This document shows positions 35,237-44,300 of a stretch of DNA of 53,549 bases, piece by piece. The notes under the pieces are model-generated. The model ran no database searches. It saw only the letters and a program-made list of their open reading frames with translations, and was not told where the DNA came from. The stretch is taken from contig JAOAPF010000145.1 in the NCBI GenBank assembly GCA_025462755.1, forward strand, positions 1-53,549. Direction: 5' to 3'. The first letter of the stretch is position 1; each line of letters starts with the position of its first letter. The translations under genes were made by a program, and so were the position numbers. Origin of the DNA: Edaphobacter sp. Lineage in GTDB: Bacteria > Acidobacteriota > Terriglobia > Terriglobales > Acidobacteriaceae.

Positions 35237-36021
35237 GCACTCAGCCTCTCAACCCCGAATCCGCACCGACCTTCATCACCACTGAGGAAGCCCACAAGGC
35301 TGCCTACGAGAATGGGTTTCGAGTTGAGCTTGGCCGGCAGCGCGGTTGGATTGGCTACCGCTCTACCACCGCACGCGGTGAAGTTTGGATTGCCCGCGAC
35401 GCACTCCAGAACATTTGGCTCCTGGCAATCACGCATCCTGGCGTAGTTGCCGAAATCTCGCTCAGCCGCGCTCAAATCTCCAACGCGCCCGGCCACGCCT
35501 CCTACGCCTTCTCCAACCTATCCGGCCTTTACGACGCACTCGACCGCGTCTACAAGCTCGGCGTTAGCTTGCCGGACGCGCCTCTGGAGGTCTTCCGCAA
35601 ACTCACAGCGGATCTACCCCGGTCCACTGAAGCCGAACGAATCACCGTTGTGCGCGTTGGCCAAAACGTTTTCCGCGATGCGCTGCTCGAATATTGGAAT
35701 AGCCGCTGTCCGTTGACCGCAATCACCGACCCTGCGCTGCTCCGTGCCTCGCACATCGTTCCGTGGGCCGAGTGCGAATCCGACGATTTGCGTCTGGACG
35801 TTCATAATGGGCTGCTGCTTTCCGCGCTTTGGGATTGTGCTTTCGATAGCGGCCTCATCAGCTTCTCCAACACAGGCACCGTTCTCCGCTCATCCCGCCT
35901 AACCGATGCCGCTGCACTCGCGTTGCAACTCGATTCAGCTCCTTCCATTAGCCAGCTGAGAGACTCACACCGGCAAAATCTTACGAGACACCGCGCCAAG
36001 CACGCTTTCCAAGGCGACTAA
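35233..36021 (+). CDS. HNH endonuclease
   Basis: 262 aa from a GTG overlapping the methylase stop (GTGA). The first ~110 residues form a separate strand-rich domain (ELGRQRGWIGYRSTTARGEVW). The C-terminal HNH_2-type nuclease shows CPLTAITDPALLRASHIVPW (159-178), with His of SHIVPW, and DVHNGLLLSALWDCAFDSGL (~190-209), supplying the metal-binding and catalytic residues. Its coupling to the methylase suggests that it is the cutting component of the system, or a modified-DNA sensor. Classical DISARM lacks this gene and uses the PLD protein DrmC instead. Confidence 0.8.
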   Translation: MSTQPLNPESAPTFITTEEAHKAAYENGFRVELGRQRGWIGYRSTTARGEVWIARDALQNIWLLAITHPGVVAEISLSRAQISNAPGHASYAFSNLSGLYDALDRVYKLGVSLPDAPLEVFRKLTADLPRSTEAERITVVRVGQNVFRDALLEYWNSRCPLTAITDPALLRASHIVPWAECESDDLRLDVHNGLLLSALWDCAFDSGLISFSNTGTVLRSSRLTDAAALALQLDSAPSISQLRDSHRQNLTRHRAKHAFQGD

Positions 36022-36037
36022 GGCCTTTCGTTCGCGA

Positions 36038-38272
36038 TTACGCGAACCGTTGTTTCGAGTAGTCAATCATTGCCTGACCGTTCAACTCAGCTGTCGCATT
36101 CGCCGCACGCACAAAGAACTTCTGGGCGTTGCCGTCTTTCACGAAAGCGGGCCTCGGTCCCTTCTCACACCTCACCGACAGGATCGTCTTCCCCTCAAGC
36201 TCTTCGAACTCCGGATGCACATAGGGCAAGAAAAGCTCCCCGATGCGGTCACGGATGAGATTAACGAGATGGAGGCTCATTTTGTCTTCATTCGGAAAGG
36301 CGTCGGCTTTCAAGCCGATCGCCTCTCCTTCGTCGTTGACTCCAATGAGTAGCGTGCCACCACCGGCGTTAAGAAATGCCGCGAGAGTCTTCAACACGCC
36401 CATCTGCATGCGATCGTCTGGCTGCCCCGTTTGCAGGTTCGTGCGCAGGGTGGACTTGAATTCCGTCCCCTCAGTCTCGCCGCCGACGATCAACTCTGCC
36501 GCAGTCAACGTCACAACTGAACTTACTGGTCCGCCACGCAACTGTACCCAGGCGTTCTTAACCACCTTCGCCATGCGATCCCGGCGTTCTTCTAAGAAAT
36601 CGGAATACGATAGCTTCCACCACTCCGGCGGCAGAGCATGGTTGAAACGATCTACCTCGGTCAGTTTGGCATCCAGCGTCGGCGCGTAGATGGCTGGCGC
36701 GTCCCCACCAATCTTGAGGTTGTCGGGCCATTCGAGCAGCGCAAAATTTGCAATCTGATTTATTTCCTTCTTGTCCTCGATCTTCAGGGAGGCCAAGTAA
36801 AGCTTTGAGAAGAGGTGGTGTTCTTCCACCGTGGACTTCGTTCCGACAACTGAGGGATCGAGAGCAGCCGAAACCTTCATCGGCGAGAAAAGAACACGGG
36901 CGTCCAGCACAACGAGTGATGCTTGATACGCCATCTTGGCGGGAGTTCTTGCGCCCGAGGTGGAGAGCATTTCGGGCAAAGTGATGGACCAGGAATCATC
37001 CGTTAGTTTCAAGTCGCATAAACGGCGCAGGCGGCCAAGAAAATCGTCCGGTGAAGTAGCTCCCTGAACCGCTGCGAGATCCGATTCAAATCTTGACTCA
37101 CCACTAAATGAGTATCGAGACGTGAGAGTCACCATAAAAACGAACTCAGCGATCGCTTGTCGCATTACGGGGAGTTCCACCTTGAAATCTTCAACACCAA
37201 TAAGGTAGAGCACGTAAGGATAAAGAATCGCGTTCGCAGCGACAACCATACCCTGAGATCGGTAGCCGGCGAACGGCAAAGACCCCAGAAAATGTAACCA
37301 TCGGTTGACGTTCAATGTTGCTTGACGGGCTGCCTTGAGCTTTTCAAAACCTGCTTCGCGTCTCGCAGGATCAATCACTCCACTCGATGGCACGCGTCCC
37401 CGAAGTACTGAATAGACCGCTTCAAGCTTCCCGCGCTTGAGGCCCAGGCCAACCATAACCCTAAGCATCTGATCCGGTGTTGGCTCGATAAAGTGATTCT
37501 TCGGGCCCGGCTTGCCGTCGGGGTGCCCGGCGGCGGCCCGCGAAAATGCCTCCAACTCTCTACGACCTTCTTCCCAGAACACGGACATTAGGGTAAGGAT
37601 GAAGTCTGCTTGATTGAGCTTCACGCCCTGCCCGTTGATTCGCACGAAAACTTCCGCGACCGTATTGACGCCGGCATCCGATGTCAGGACAAGAGCATTG
37701 AAAGAATACTGCGCTAGCCTGACCAGGTTTCCGATGGCCGACTGAATGTGCTCAGTCTGTGCCTGTGTCAGGGTGCGCGCTTCGTTGAGAGCAGTCAGGT
37801 AAGCCGTCGCCACTTTAAACACGTTCGTCCCCGGCTTCCACACTTCCGAGACATCAGAGATGAAGGCTGGGTCCTTCGCCGTCGCAGCATTCGCCACCTC
37901 GAACCTTTCAGAAAGAGGATCGAAAGCGATGCGGATTTTTTCCTTGGAATAATCGCTCCGGATGACCTCAGCGCCCGTTAAAACCGCATAGAGCGAAGTG
38001 AGGCGTTGCTGACCATCCACAATCGCCAAGCTCGGAATCTCTTCCTTTCCATTGGTACCTATCCCCTTTAAAGCAGCTCCGGTTTCCCAAAGCAGCAAGA
38101 AACCACATGGGTATCCGCGGTACAAAGAGTCGAACAGGTCGCGGATCTTAGAGTTGGACCACACGAAAGGCCGCTGTAGTTCAGGAAGCCCGACTGCGCC
38201 TCTGCCAATGTCGTGCACGAGTGTATTGAGCGGGTAAGTCGTTGACTTGTAAAGCATAGGTTTCAATATCAT
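36038..38272 (-). CDS. DUF262 - HNH-like - AlbA_2 fusion protein
   Basis: 744 aa from MILKPMLYKSTTYPL. DUF262 (GmrS-like): GLPELQRPFVWSNSKIRDL and the ParB-like SLAIVDGQQRLTSLYAVL (DGQQR at ~85). A degenerate HNH-type segment EEHHLFSKLYL with NQIANFALLEWPDNL (~477). A C-terminal AlbA_2/Schlafen-like domain from ~600 (GTEFKSTLRTNLQTG, AFLNAGGGTLLIGVNDEG). GmrSD-type proteins are modification-dependent restriction enzymes that use nucleotide-driven DUF262 and HNH cutting. The tail may bind nucleic acid. It converges with the HNH gene (16 bp apart) and is read separately. Start uncertain: ATGs at 38380 and 38257 also fit, and no good ribosome site is seen. The 38273-38537 interval holds nothing further. 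Confidence 0.8.
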   Translation of the reverse strand: MILKPMLYKSTTYPLNTLVHDIGRGAVGLPELQRPFVWSNSKIRDLFDSLYRGYPCGFLLLWETGAALKGIGTNGKEEIPSLAIVDGQQRLTSLYAVLTGAEVIRSDYSKEKIRIAFDPLSERFEVANAATAKDPAFISDVSEVWKPGTNVFKVATAYLTALNEARTLTQAQTEHIQSAIGNLVRLAQYSFNALVLTSDAGVNTVAEVFVRINGQGVKLNQADFILTLMSVFWEEGRRELEAFSRAAAGHPDGKPGPKNHFIEPTPDQMLRVMVGLGLKRGKLEAVYSVLRGRVPSSGVIDPARREAGFEKLKAARQATLNVNRWLHFLGSLPFAGYRSQGMVVAANAILYPYVLYLIGVEDFKVELPVMRQAIAEFVFMVTLTSRYSFSGESRFESDLAAVQGATSPDDFLGRLRRLCDLKLTDDSWSITLPEMLSTSGARTPAKMAYQASLVVLDARVLFSPMKVSAALDPSVVGTKSTVEEHHLFSKLYLASLKIEDKKEINQIANFALLEWPDNLKIGGDAPAIYAPTLDAKLTEVDRFNHALPPEWWKLSYSDFLEERRDRMAKVVKNAWVQLRGGPVSSVVTLTAAELIVGGETEGTEFKSTLRTNLQTGQPDDRMQMGVLKTLAAFLNAGGGTLLIGVNDEGEAIGLKADAFPNEDKMSLHLVNLIRDRIGELFLPYVHPEFEELEGKTILSVRCEKGPRPAFVKDGNAQKFFVRAANATAELNGQAMIDYSKQRFA

Positions 38273-38537
38273 AATGCGGCGGGAAGATACTTCGAGAAGA
38301 AAACACCTTCTCCCAATGTGAAACTCCGTCTGTCGTATGGGGGACTGGCCGGTATGCCGCTCGGGTACGGGTTCGGCCATCGGCCATCATACGGAGCATT
38401 AAGATTGCGGTACGGACTGTTCCAGAGGAAGCTCAAACAACCTGGCTGATTCTCTAATCAATGATTCGCAGGTGGGATCGAGAAGCGTGGGCATATTGTG
38501 CTGAGCGCATTCAGCCGAGTTTCGCTTCGCTGTCACG

Positions 38538-38545
38538 CGTGTCTT
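38538..38545. repeat. IS target-site duplication, left copy
   Basis: CGTGTCTT directly before the left terminal repeat is repeated exactly at 40801-40808 after the right one. Eight bases is the duplication length expected for IS1595-family transposition. Confidence 0.85.
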
Positions 38546-38568
38546 GGCAATAATATACTTGACACAGG
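38546..38568 (+). repeat. IS1595 left terminal inverted repeat
   Basis: 23 bp, 20 of 23 matching the right end. The TTGACA at 38559-38564 inside it doubles as the -35 box of the transposase promoter. Confidence 0.85.
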
Positions 38569-38587
38569 CGACGAATTAGCGTAATTT
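38559..38587 (+). promoter_or_regulatory. Transposase promoter overlapping the IS end
   Basis: Perfect -35 TTGACA (38559-38564), a 17-bp spacer and TAATTT (38582-38587). Transcription should begin about 38594, at or next to the ATG (38595), so the mRNA would be leaderless. No Shine-Dalgarno sequence is present. Confidence 0.55.
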
Positions 38588-38594
38588 CTTCTAT

Positions 38595-39578
38595 ATGGAA
38601 CACCCTAAAACACTTCAGGACGCCATTGTTTACTTTTCGGACAAAGACCGCGCCTTTGCCTATGCCTTGAACTATCGCTGGCCGAATGGTCTGGTTTCTT
38701 GCCCCCGTTGCGGGTCTGAAAAGCACGCATTTATCAAGACTCGCCGTATCTGGGAGTGCTACGGCTGCAAGAAGCAATTCAGTCTCAAAGTCGGAACGAT
38801 TTTCGAGGACTCCGCTATCACTCTGGACAAGTGGATGATGGTTGCGTGGATGTTGAGCAACTGCAAGAACGGGGTGTCCAGCTACGAAATCCATCGCAGT
38901 GTAGGCGTCACACAAAAGACGGCTTGGTTCATGCTTCATCGCATTCGTGAGGCCATGAAGAACGAGACTCCCACGAAGCTGGGTAGCAACGATGGTGGCG
39001 AAGTTGAGGTAGACGAAGCGTATGTAGGTGCGAAGGTGAAGAACATGCACCACAGCCGCAAGATGAAAATTCAGAATGAACTGTCGAAGGTTGCGGCTTG
39101 GAAACAGACTACCCGCTATGCTGGCAAGACGGCCGTCATGGGAATGTTTGACCGCACCTCCCGCGAAGTCCGAGCGAAGGTTGTACCCAACACCCGCCGT
39201 GAGACTTTGCAGACCGAAATTTTGAATGGCATCAATCATGGCTCTCGCATCTACTCCGATGAGGCTGTGGCTTACGATTCTCTAAAAGCTAAGTACGTCC
39301 ATGAAACGGTGAACCATGCCGATGAATATGTACGCGGCCAAGTTCACACAAACTGCTTAGAGAACTTCTGGTCACTCACGAAAAGAAACCTTGCCGGAAC
39401 GTATGTTGCAGTCGAACCGTTCCATTTGGATCGCTACCTTGACGAGCAAATGTTCCGATTCAACAATCGTCAGAACAAAACAGACCATCAGCGATTCAAC
39501 AAAGTCATGTCGCAGGTTGCGGGTCGGCGTTTGACCTATGCCGATCTGACCGGCACTGGCAGCGCTACATCTCACTAA
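38595..39578 (+). CDS. IS1595-family transposase
   Basis: 327 aa. N-terminal zinc ribbon with CPRCGSEKHAF and WECYGCKKQFSLKVGTIFED (four Cys), a helix-turn-helix region (GVSSYEIHRSVGVTQKTAWF), then a DDE/DDN-type catalytic domain (ISXO2-like) with GGEVEVDEAYVGAK (first Asp/Glu), GSRIYSDEAVAYDSL (second Asp) and GQVHTNCLENFWSLTKR (third acidic/Asn region). Full length, no interruptions, so probably active. Confidence 0.92.
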   Translation: MEHPKTLQDAIVYFSDKDRAFAYALNYRWPNGLVSCPRCGSEKHAFIKTRRIWECYGCKKQFSLKVGTIFEDSAITLDKWMMVAWMLSNCKNGVSSYEIHRSVGVTQKTAWFMLHRIREAMKNETPTKLGSNDGGEVEVDEAYVGAKVKNMHHSRKMKIQNELSKVAAWKQTTRYAGKTAVMGMFDRTSREVRAKVVPNTRRETLQTEILNGINHGSRIYSDEAVAYDSLKAKYVHETVNHADEYVRGQVHTNCLENFWSLTKRNLAGTYVAVEPFHLDRYLDEQMFRFNNRQNKTDHQRFNKVMSQVAGRRLTYADLTGTGSATSH

Positions 39579-39608
39579 GTGGCGGCAAGGGCGAGGCAAG
39601 CACAAACG

Positions 39609-39755
39609 CTAACCCTTGCTGGCCTTCCCACGTTTGCGCGCCTTCTTCGCTACCTTTTTCGCGCTCACCGTCTTTGGTGCGCGAAAGAGTATGGTCATCG
39701 TCTTTTCGAAACGCTCTAAGGCTTCTGGGCCTTCATGATATTCGTGTTTTTTCAT
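39609..39755 (-). CDS. 48-aa basic passenger protein of the IS element
   Basis: Starts MKKHEYHEGPEALERFEKTM and ends KKVAKKARKRGKASKG. A small, basic C-terminal tail follows an acidic helix. Its ATG overlaps the TGA of the 311-aa passenger gene (ATGA), so the two are translationally coupled. Function unknown. Confidence 0.55.
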   Translation of the reverse strand: MKKHEYHEGPEALERFEKTMTILFRAPKTVSAKKVAKKARKRGKASKG

Positions 39756-40687
39756 ACGTTACTCACCACGGAAAGATGAACTCCATCTAGATCATGGGCC
39801 ATTGCTACTATCTTGTCGCGCAGAGTCCGTAAGTACAATTCGTTGGGTATCTGCTCGAACCATTGATCAATCCACGTATCTTCTTTGCAGCCTTCTTTCC
39901 GCAAACGGAGAACAACATCTTTCACTTTAGGTGCTAGGACGTGAGAGTATTCAGCCCGTACTTTAGGGAGTGCCTCTTCGTGAGGCGTCCACGCTTTTGT
40001 GAAGGCCTCATGCCACTCTGTCTGCGTCGGAAAATCTTTCTGATACGTCTCCGCTTTTGGCACTGGTATTCGCTTCATCAATACATCAAGTTCCCTTGCT
40101 AGGCGAAATGCCTCAATCTGGAGCGCAGTGAACAGGCCGTCAACATTGTTGGCAGATTCTAAACGGCGTTCATGTTCACGCGTGGCCGCTTGTTTCAGAT
40201 AAGGGTCTTCAGGAATTACAAGCAATTCGGTCTCGGGTCTTTCAACTGTTGCCTCATGACCCTCGAATGAATAACGAACCTTCAGTCTCTTTAGTACCCC
40301 AACAAGAGGATCAAACCCATGAAACAAATCCGCTCCAACTCTGACAACAAGGGCACTATTGGCATGACTGCGGATGGTAGCAGTTACATCTGAGTCTTTG
40401 CCTTCGATGCCGTAGTTGGCTGAGTGAATAACCAACTTAGATGGCACCGGGGGGAGTGCTAGCGTAGGGAGAGTGCCGTCGTGGGATTCAGGGTGTCTCG
40501 AAAAATACGACTTTGTAATGAGAACAGCAGCAATCAACATCAAGACGATGCCCACTCCGTAGCCAGCACCAACGGTTATCCAATGGCCCCAACCGGATAT
40601 TTGTGCTCCAAACGAGAGGCTCATTAGACCGAACCCCGTCCCGAACGTCCATGTCCTACCGTTCGTAAAGTGATCGCGTTCAGGCAT
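39752..40687 (-). CDS. 311-aa passenger membrane protein of the IS element
   Basis: Starts MPERDHFTNGRTWTFGTGFG. Two hydrophobic helices near residues 17-57 (FGLMSLSFGAQISGWG, ITVGAGYGVGIVLMLIAAVL), then ~250 soluble residues (for example LVIHSANYGIEGKDSDVTAT, RVGADLFHGFDPLVGVLKRL), mixed strand and helix. No catalytic motif was recognised. Being inside the IS ends and opposite to the transposase, it moves with the element. Whether it is a cargo trait or helps transposition is unclear. Confidence 0.65.
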   Translation of the reverse strand: MPERDHFTNGRTWTFGTGFGLMSLSFGAQISGWGHWITVGAGYGVGIVLMLIAAVLITKSYFSRHPESHDGTLPTLALPPVPSKLVIHSANYGIEGKDSDVTATIRSHANSALVVRVGADLFHGFDPLVGVLKRLKVRYSFEGHEATVERPETELLVIPEDPYLKQAATREHERRLESANNVDGLFTALQIEAFRLARELDVLMKRIPVPKAETYQKDFPTQTEWHEAFTKAWTPHEEALPKVRAEYSHVLAPKVKDVVLRLRKEGCKEDTWIDQWFEQIPNELYLRTLRDKIVAMAHDLDGVHLSVVSNV

Positions 40688-40777
40688 ACGTCATTGTCCC
40701 CCTCGTGTCGAGGCGGGTAAAGAATTGATTGCAGATGGTCTTGGCCGCGCCTCGCATAACAGTATCTCGACGCCTTA

Positions 40778-40800
40778 CCTGCGTCAAGTATGTTATTACC
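40778..40800 (-). repeat. IS1595 right terminal inverted repeat
   Basis: 23 bp, complementary to the left end with three mismatches; followed by the target duplication CGTGTCTT at 40801-40808. Confidence 0.85.
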
Positions 40801-40940
40801 CGTGTCTTTGGTCTGTTTTGTAACGCAAGTACTAAGTATGCTCACCCCTGCACCCCCAATTCGCCGCGAAGGAGAAGGCGAGGAAGGACTTCAAGCCAGC
40901 GGCAAATGGCAAGCGAGCGGCTTAGTAAATTGGAATCCTC

Positions 40941-40970
40941 GGGCCTGCCTTCGGGCAGGTCCTTTTCTTG
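40941..40970 (+). terminator. Strong intrinsic terminator with TTCG tetraloop
   Basis: GGGCCTGCC-TTCG-GGCAGGTCC (40941-40962) followed by TTTTCTTGTT. It ends a plus-strand transcript whose gene I cannot identify: a frame ending KEKARKDFKPAANGKRAA then TAG at 40923-40925 lies just before it but lacks a start codon, so it may be the tail of a lost gene. The remainder of 40688-41343 shows no other supported feature. Confidence 0.75.
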
Positions 40971-41343
40971 TTCCGGCCCGTCTTCCCGCCCTGAAGGTCG
41001 CTTTCGCCCTCGCGAAAACGTCATGTTTCGCCCACCCGACCGGCCGACAGAACGCAATGAGTGCTGATTACCCGTCGCCCCGGTACTCAAATCGCGCCGT
41101 AGAAGGCACGGCAAAAAGAGCATTCGCATCGAATTCGAGCCAATTCGGCCTGATATTCTCTCTCGTCCCCCAATCGCTCTATGATTGTGCTGTCCCTCCG
41201 TTACGATTTGATGGCACCGGCACTCTGAGAGAGACCGAGGTCCTCAGATGTGTCTCGATGCAGGACTGCGATTTAGATTCGAGGCAAAGGTCGCACAGGT
41301 GAACAGATAAACAGAGCCGAAACAGAAGCTCAGCGGAGTAAGA

Positions 41344-44300
41344 ATGAGCACGAGCACCAGCACTACACCTTTCGCTTCCCGCCGGTCCGGTGGAGTTCGC
41401 CACGCTCCAGAGGCTGACATTGAGAGTATCCGCGACTTGCTGCAAGGATGTGGCTCAGCTCGAAGCATCCTTAAGGAGCTTATTCAGAATGCCGAGGATG
41501 CCAACGCAACCAGAATGGATTTGCTCTATCTGAAGGGCGATCCTACATCTCCCTTTGCCTTGCTTAAAGGTCCTGGACTTCTGGTAGCGAACAATGGAGT
41601 CTTCACAGAAGGCGATCGCGATGCAATCACCCAGATCAACCTCGGGACCAAAGGGACTGACGAACGGGCCATCGGACGTTTTGGTAAGGGTCTGAAGAGC
41701 ATCTTCGCTTGGTGCGAAGCCTTCTTCATTATCGCTCGCACAGACCTCGCGCTCGGACGGCAGGACAATTACATTGTCGACTTTTTCAATCCTTGGCACG
41801 GCTGGCGACGCGGCGAGTGGGATGACGAATTTAGCATTCACTGGGATATTCTCGCTGCCGAAACGGTACGTCACCTGAACACTATCTACCCTGTCGGAAA
41901 ACCCTGGCTGGCACTATGGTTCCCGCTGCGACATAGGGCCCAAGGTGGGGGCGCCCAAGTCGCAGACGAGTGGATCTCCAGCTTGTTTCCCGGAAATAAT
42001 CCAGAATTTTATGAAACTTTCAGTTCGGAACTTCGCTCCCTGGCACCATCGCTCGTTACCCTCAGAAGCCTACAACGCATAGAATTCATCGATTGCACCG
42101 CTGATCCACGCAATTCCATCACCTTACAGTTTCCTTCTCAAAGCCAGCGCGTACCTCCGCCGGGAGCAACGGCAGGTTTTGTCTCGCATGTGAACGGAAC
42201 TATGCTTCTTCACGGTTCTGTCGGCCGTGATATGGAATATCAGTACTGTGGGCTCGCCGGACATCTCAGAAATGAAGAGGTTGCGCATCTTCAGGATGCC
42301 GATGATTGGCGGAAAGTCGTCCAACGTACACAAATTAGCAGCAGCGCAAGCCACCGGGCCAAGGGAAAACCACACTTCGCTACCCTCATCGCATCGACCG
42401 CAGTAAGCCGCGATGAGAAGTTGGGTAGTCTCGACCTTCGCTGGTGTGTGTTCTTCCCGGTCGGCAAGCAGCCGCCAGGACAATTGCCGCTGACGTTGCC
42501 CGATATCCGTCGCCACATCACAATCAACTTACACGGGTTTTTCTTTCTTGACTCGGACCGTTTGCGCATCGACGGATTGGAAGAAAGCTTTAGCCCAAGC
42601 AGCACAACAACACAAAAGACCAGTTTGGAATGGAATCGAATCGTGGCGACTCACGGAACTCTAGCTCGGCTTCCGGAAGCTATCGCAGCGTTCGCAGAAC
42701 AGCAGTCGTTTAACAATCTTCAAAGCAGAGAACTCGCGGACGCGGTCCGTCAAACTTGGCCGTGGAAGGAATTTCAAGAGGCGATTTGTCATATCTCCAC
42801 TTGGCGTCCTCGCTGGCGATCGGGCGTTGAAACGTGGAATTGCATTAGCAAACAGGACTCCGTATTGGTGATTCCAACTGTTGCCGACCATCGCGAGGTT
42901 CTTGCCCGAGTTCCAGCCCTCGGGCCGATAAGCGAGGAGTTCACGCTGGTCGCCGGCACCGATGAAGTCACGCTTCCCGGCTTGCACCGCAACACCGCGG
43001 ACGGCTGGCCGGAGGAACTCGTATTGCGGCTGCTGGAAAACGTGCAACTTGCATCGACGGGCGGCCAGGCAACTGCGAACTGGCTGAACCGCTTCCTCAA
43101 TGATCTTCACAGAAATTCTGCGATCACTCCGGCGATTCGCGAACGTGCCGTACTTTTGCACCTTCTTCCTGCGCGTGACCCAGCGACGAACACACCAGTG
43201 CGCCTCAATGCTCGCGAGTGGGTTGAGTCTATTGACAGCGGTCGACTCTTTACCAATGATCCTGAATCAATCCGTTGGATAACAATGTTGCGCTCGCTGC
43301 TTCCCGATTGGTCATGCCATGTCGCCTATGCTGAACTTCCGAACTGGTCCTCCGAGCCACGGCCACCAATCTGTAATGCTGCCGCGGCGGCAGACATTAT
43401 TCTCAAACAGAACTCTCTTGGTGATTTTGTCCACCGGTCTCAATTAGTAGATGCATTTGCTTCATCGATTCATCGTGATTTCAAACTCCGTCTGGCAATG
43501 CGTTACCTTTTGCATGGGGAAGCCTCTGATCGCCATGACCAGACCAAAACCCTGTTCCTACCTTCAACCCAACAAAGAGAGCAAATTTGGCCCAGGCTTA
43601 TAGAACAGTTGCTTGACAACGAAGGTGGTGTCGACTCCTGGCGCTTGTTGCACGAACAATGGGCTCCCATCCTAAGTCTGCAAGTGCAACAGGAACTTAA
43701 AGTGGCAACCGTCGACGCAGCCGGCGCATGGATTGAATTGAGGAAAGGCGAGACCGAACTCTCAAGCCTGGCGTTTCCGTCCGACGACTGGTCAGGCAAT
43801 GATGTTTTCGCTTTGTTGCAAGGGCTTTTCCAGGCCGCGCAGTCCAAGGGAGATGATGCCGTCCCGACGCTACGGAAGCTTCGCTTGCATACGTTGCGCG
43901 GTCACCCAGATGATCGAGTAGCGGTCGCTGACAGTGAGGGAAAGCTTCGCGACGGGTTTGTCTTGGATGCGCCGATCTTCGAATCCGACCTGACGCTTGA
44001 GCTTCGAGCTCTTTGGGAGAAATTCCTGTCCAAAACGAACATCGTAGAACTAATACCAACCGATACCTTGGCCTCAAAGGTGCAGCAAGATATTTTCAGA
44101 GAGGAGGTCGACGGCCTAGATCGTCTCATCCAACTTGACTGGAATTTTGTCGTTCGACGCTCACTCTTTTCAGAGTTTCCGTGCGAGTGGGCTCCTCTCA
44201 TCATGGAAGCAATAAGTCGGCAAGGCTCCCAATCGATAAGTGGCGTCGGACCAAAGTTCAGAGAAACGAAGTGGCTCCCATTGGCATTAGGCGGAGAAAT

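Larger units (their letters stand above)
38546..40800. mobile_element. Complete IS1595-family insertion sequence with passenger genes
   Basis: A 2255-bp element. Left terminal repeat 38546-38568 (GGCAATAATATACTTGACAC-AGG) and right repeat 40778-40800 (as its reverse complement GGTAATAACATACTTGACGC-AGG) match at 20 of 23 positions. The whole is flanked by the 8-bp duplication CGTGTCTT (38538-38545 and 40801-40808). It carries the transposase (38595-39578, plus strand) and two minus-strand passenger genes (40687-39752 and 39755-39609). Intact ends, duplication and open transposase indicate recent transposition. It lies in the gap between the DUF262 gene and the sacsin-like operon and breaks no recognisable gene. 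Confidence 0.9.
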
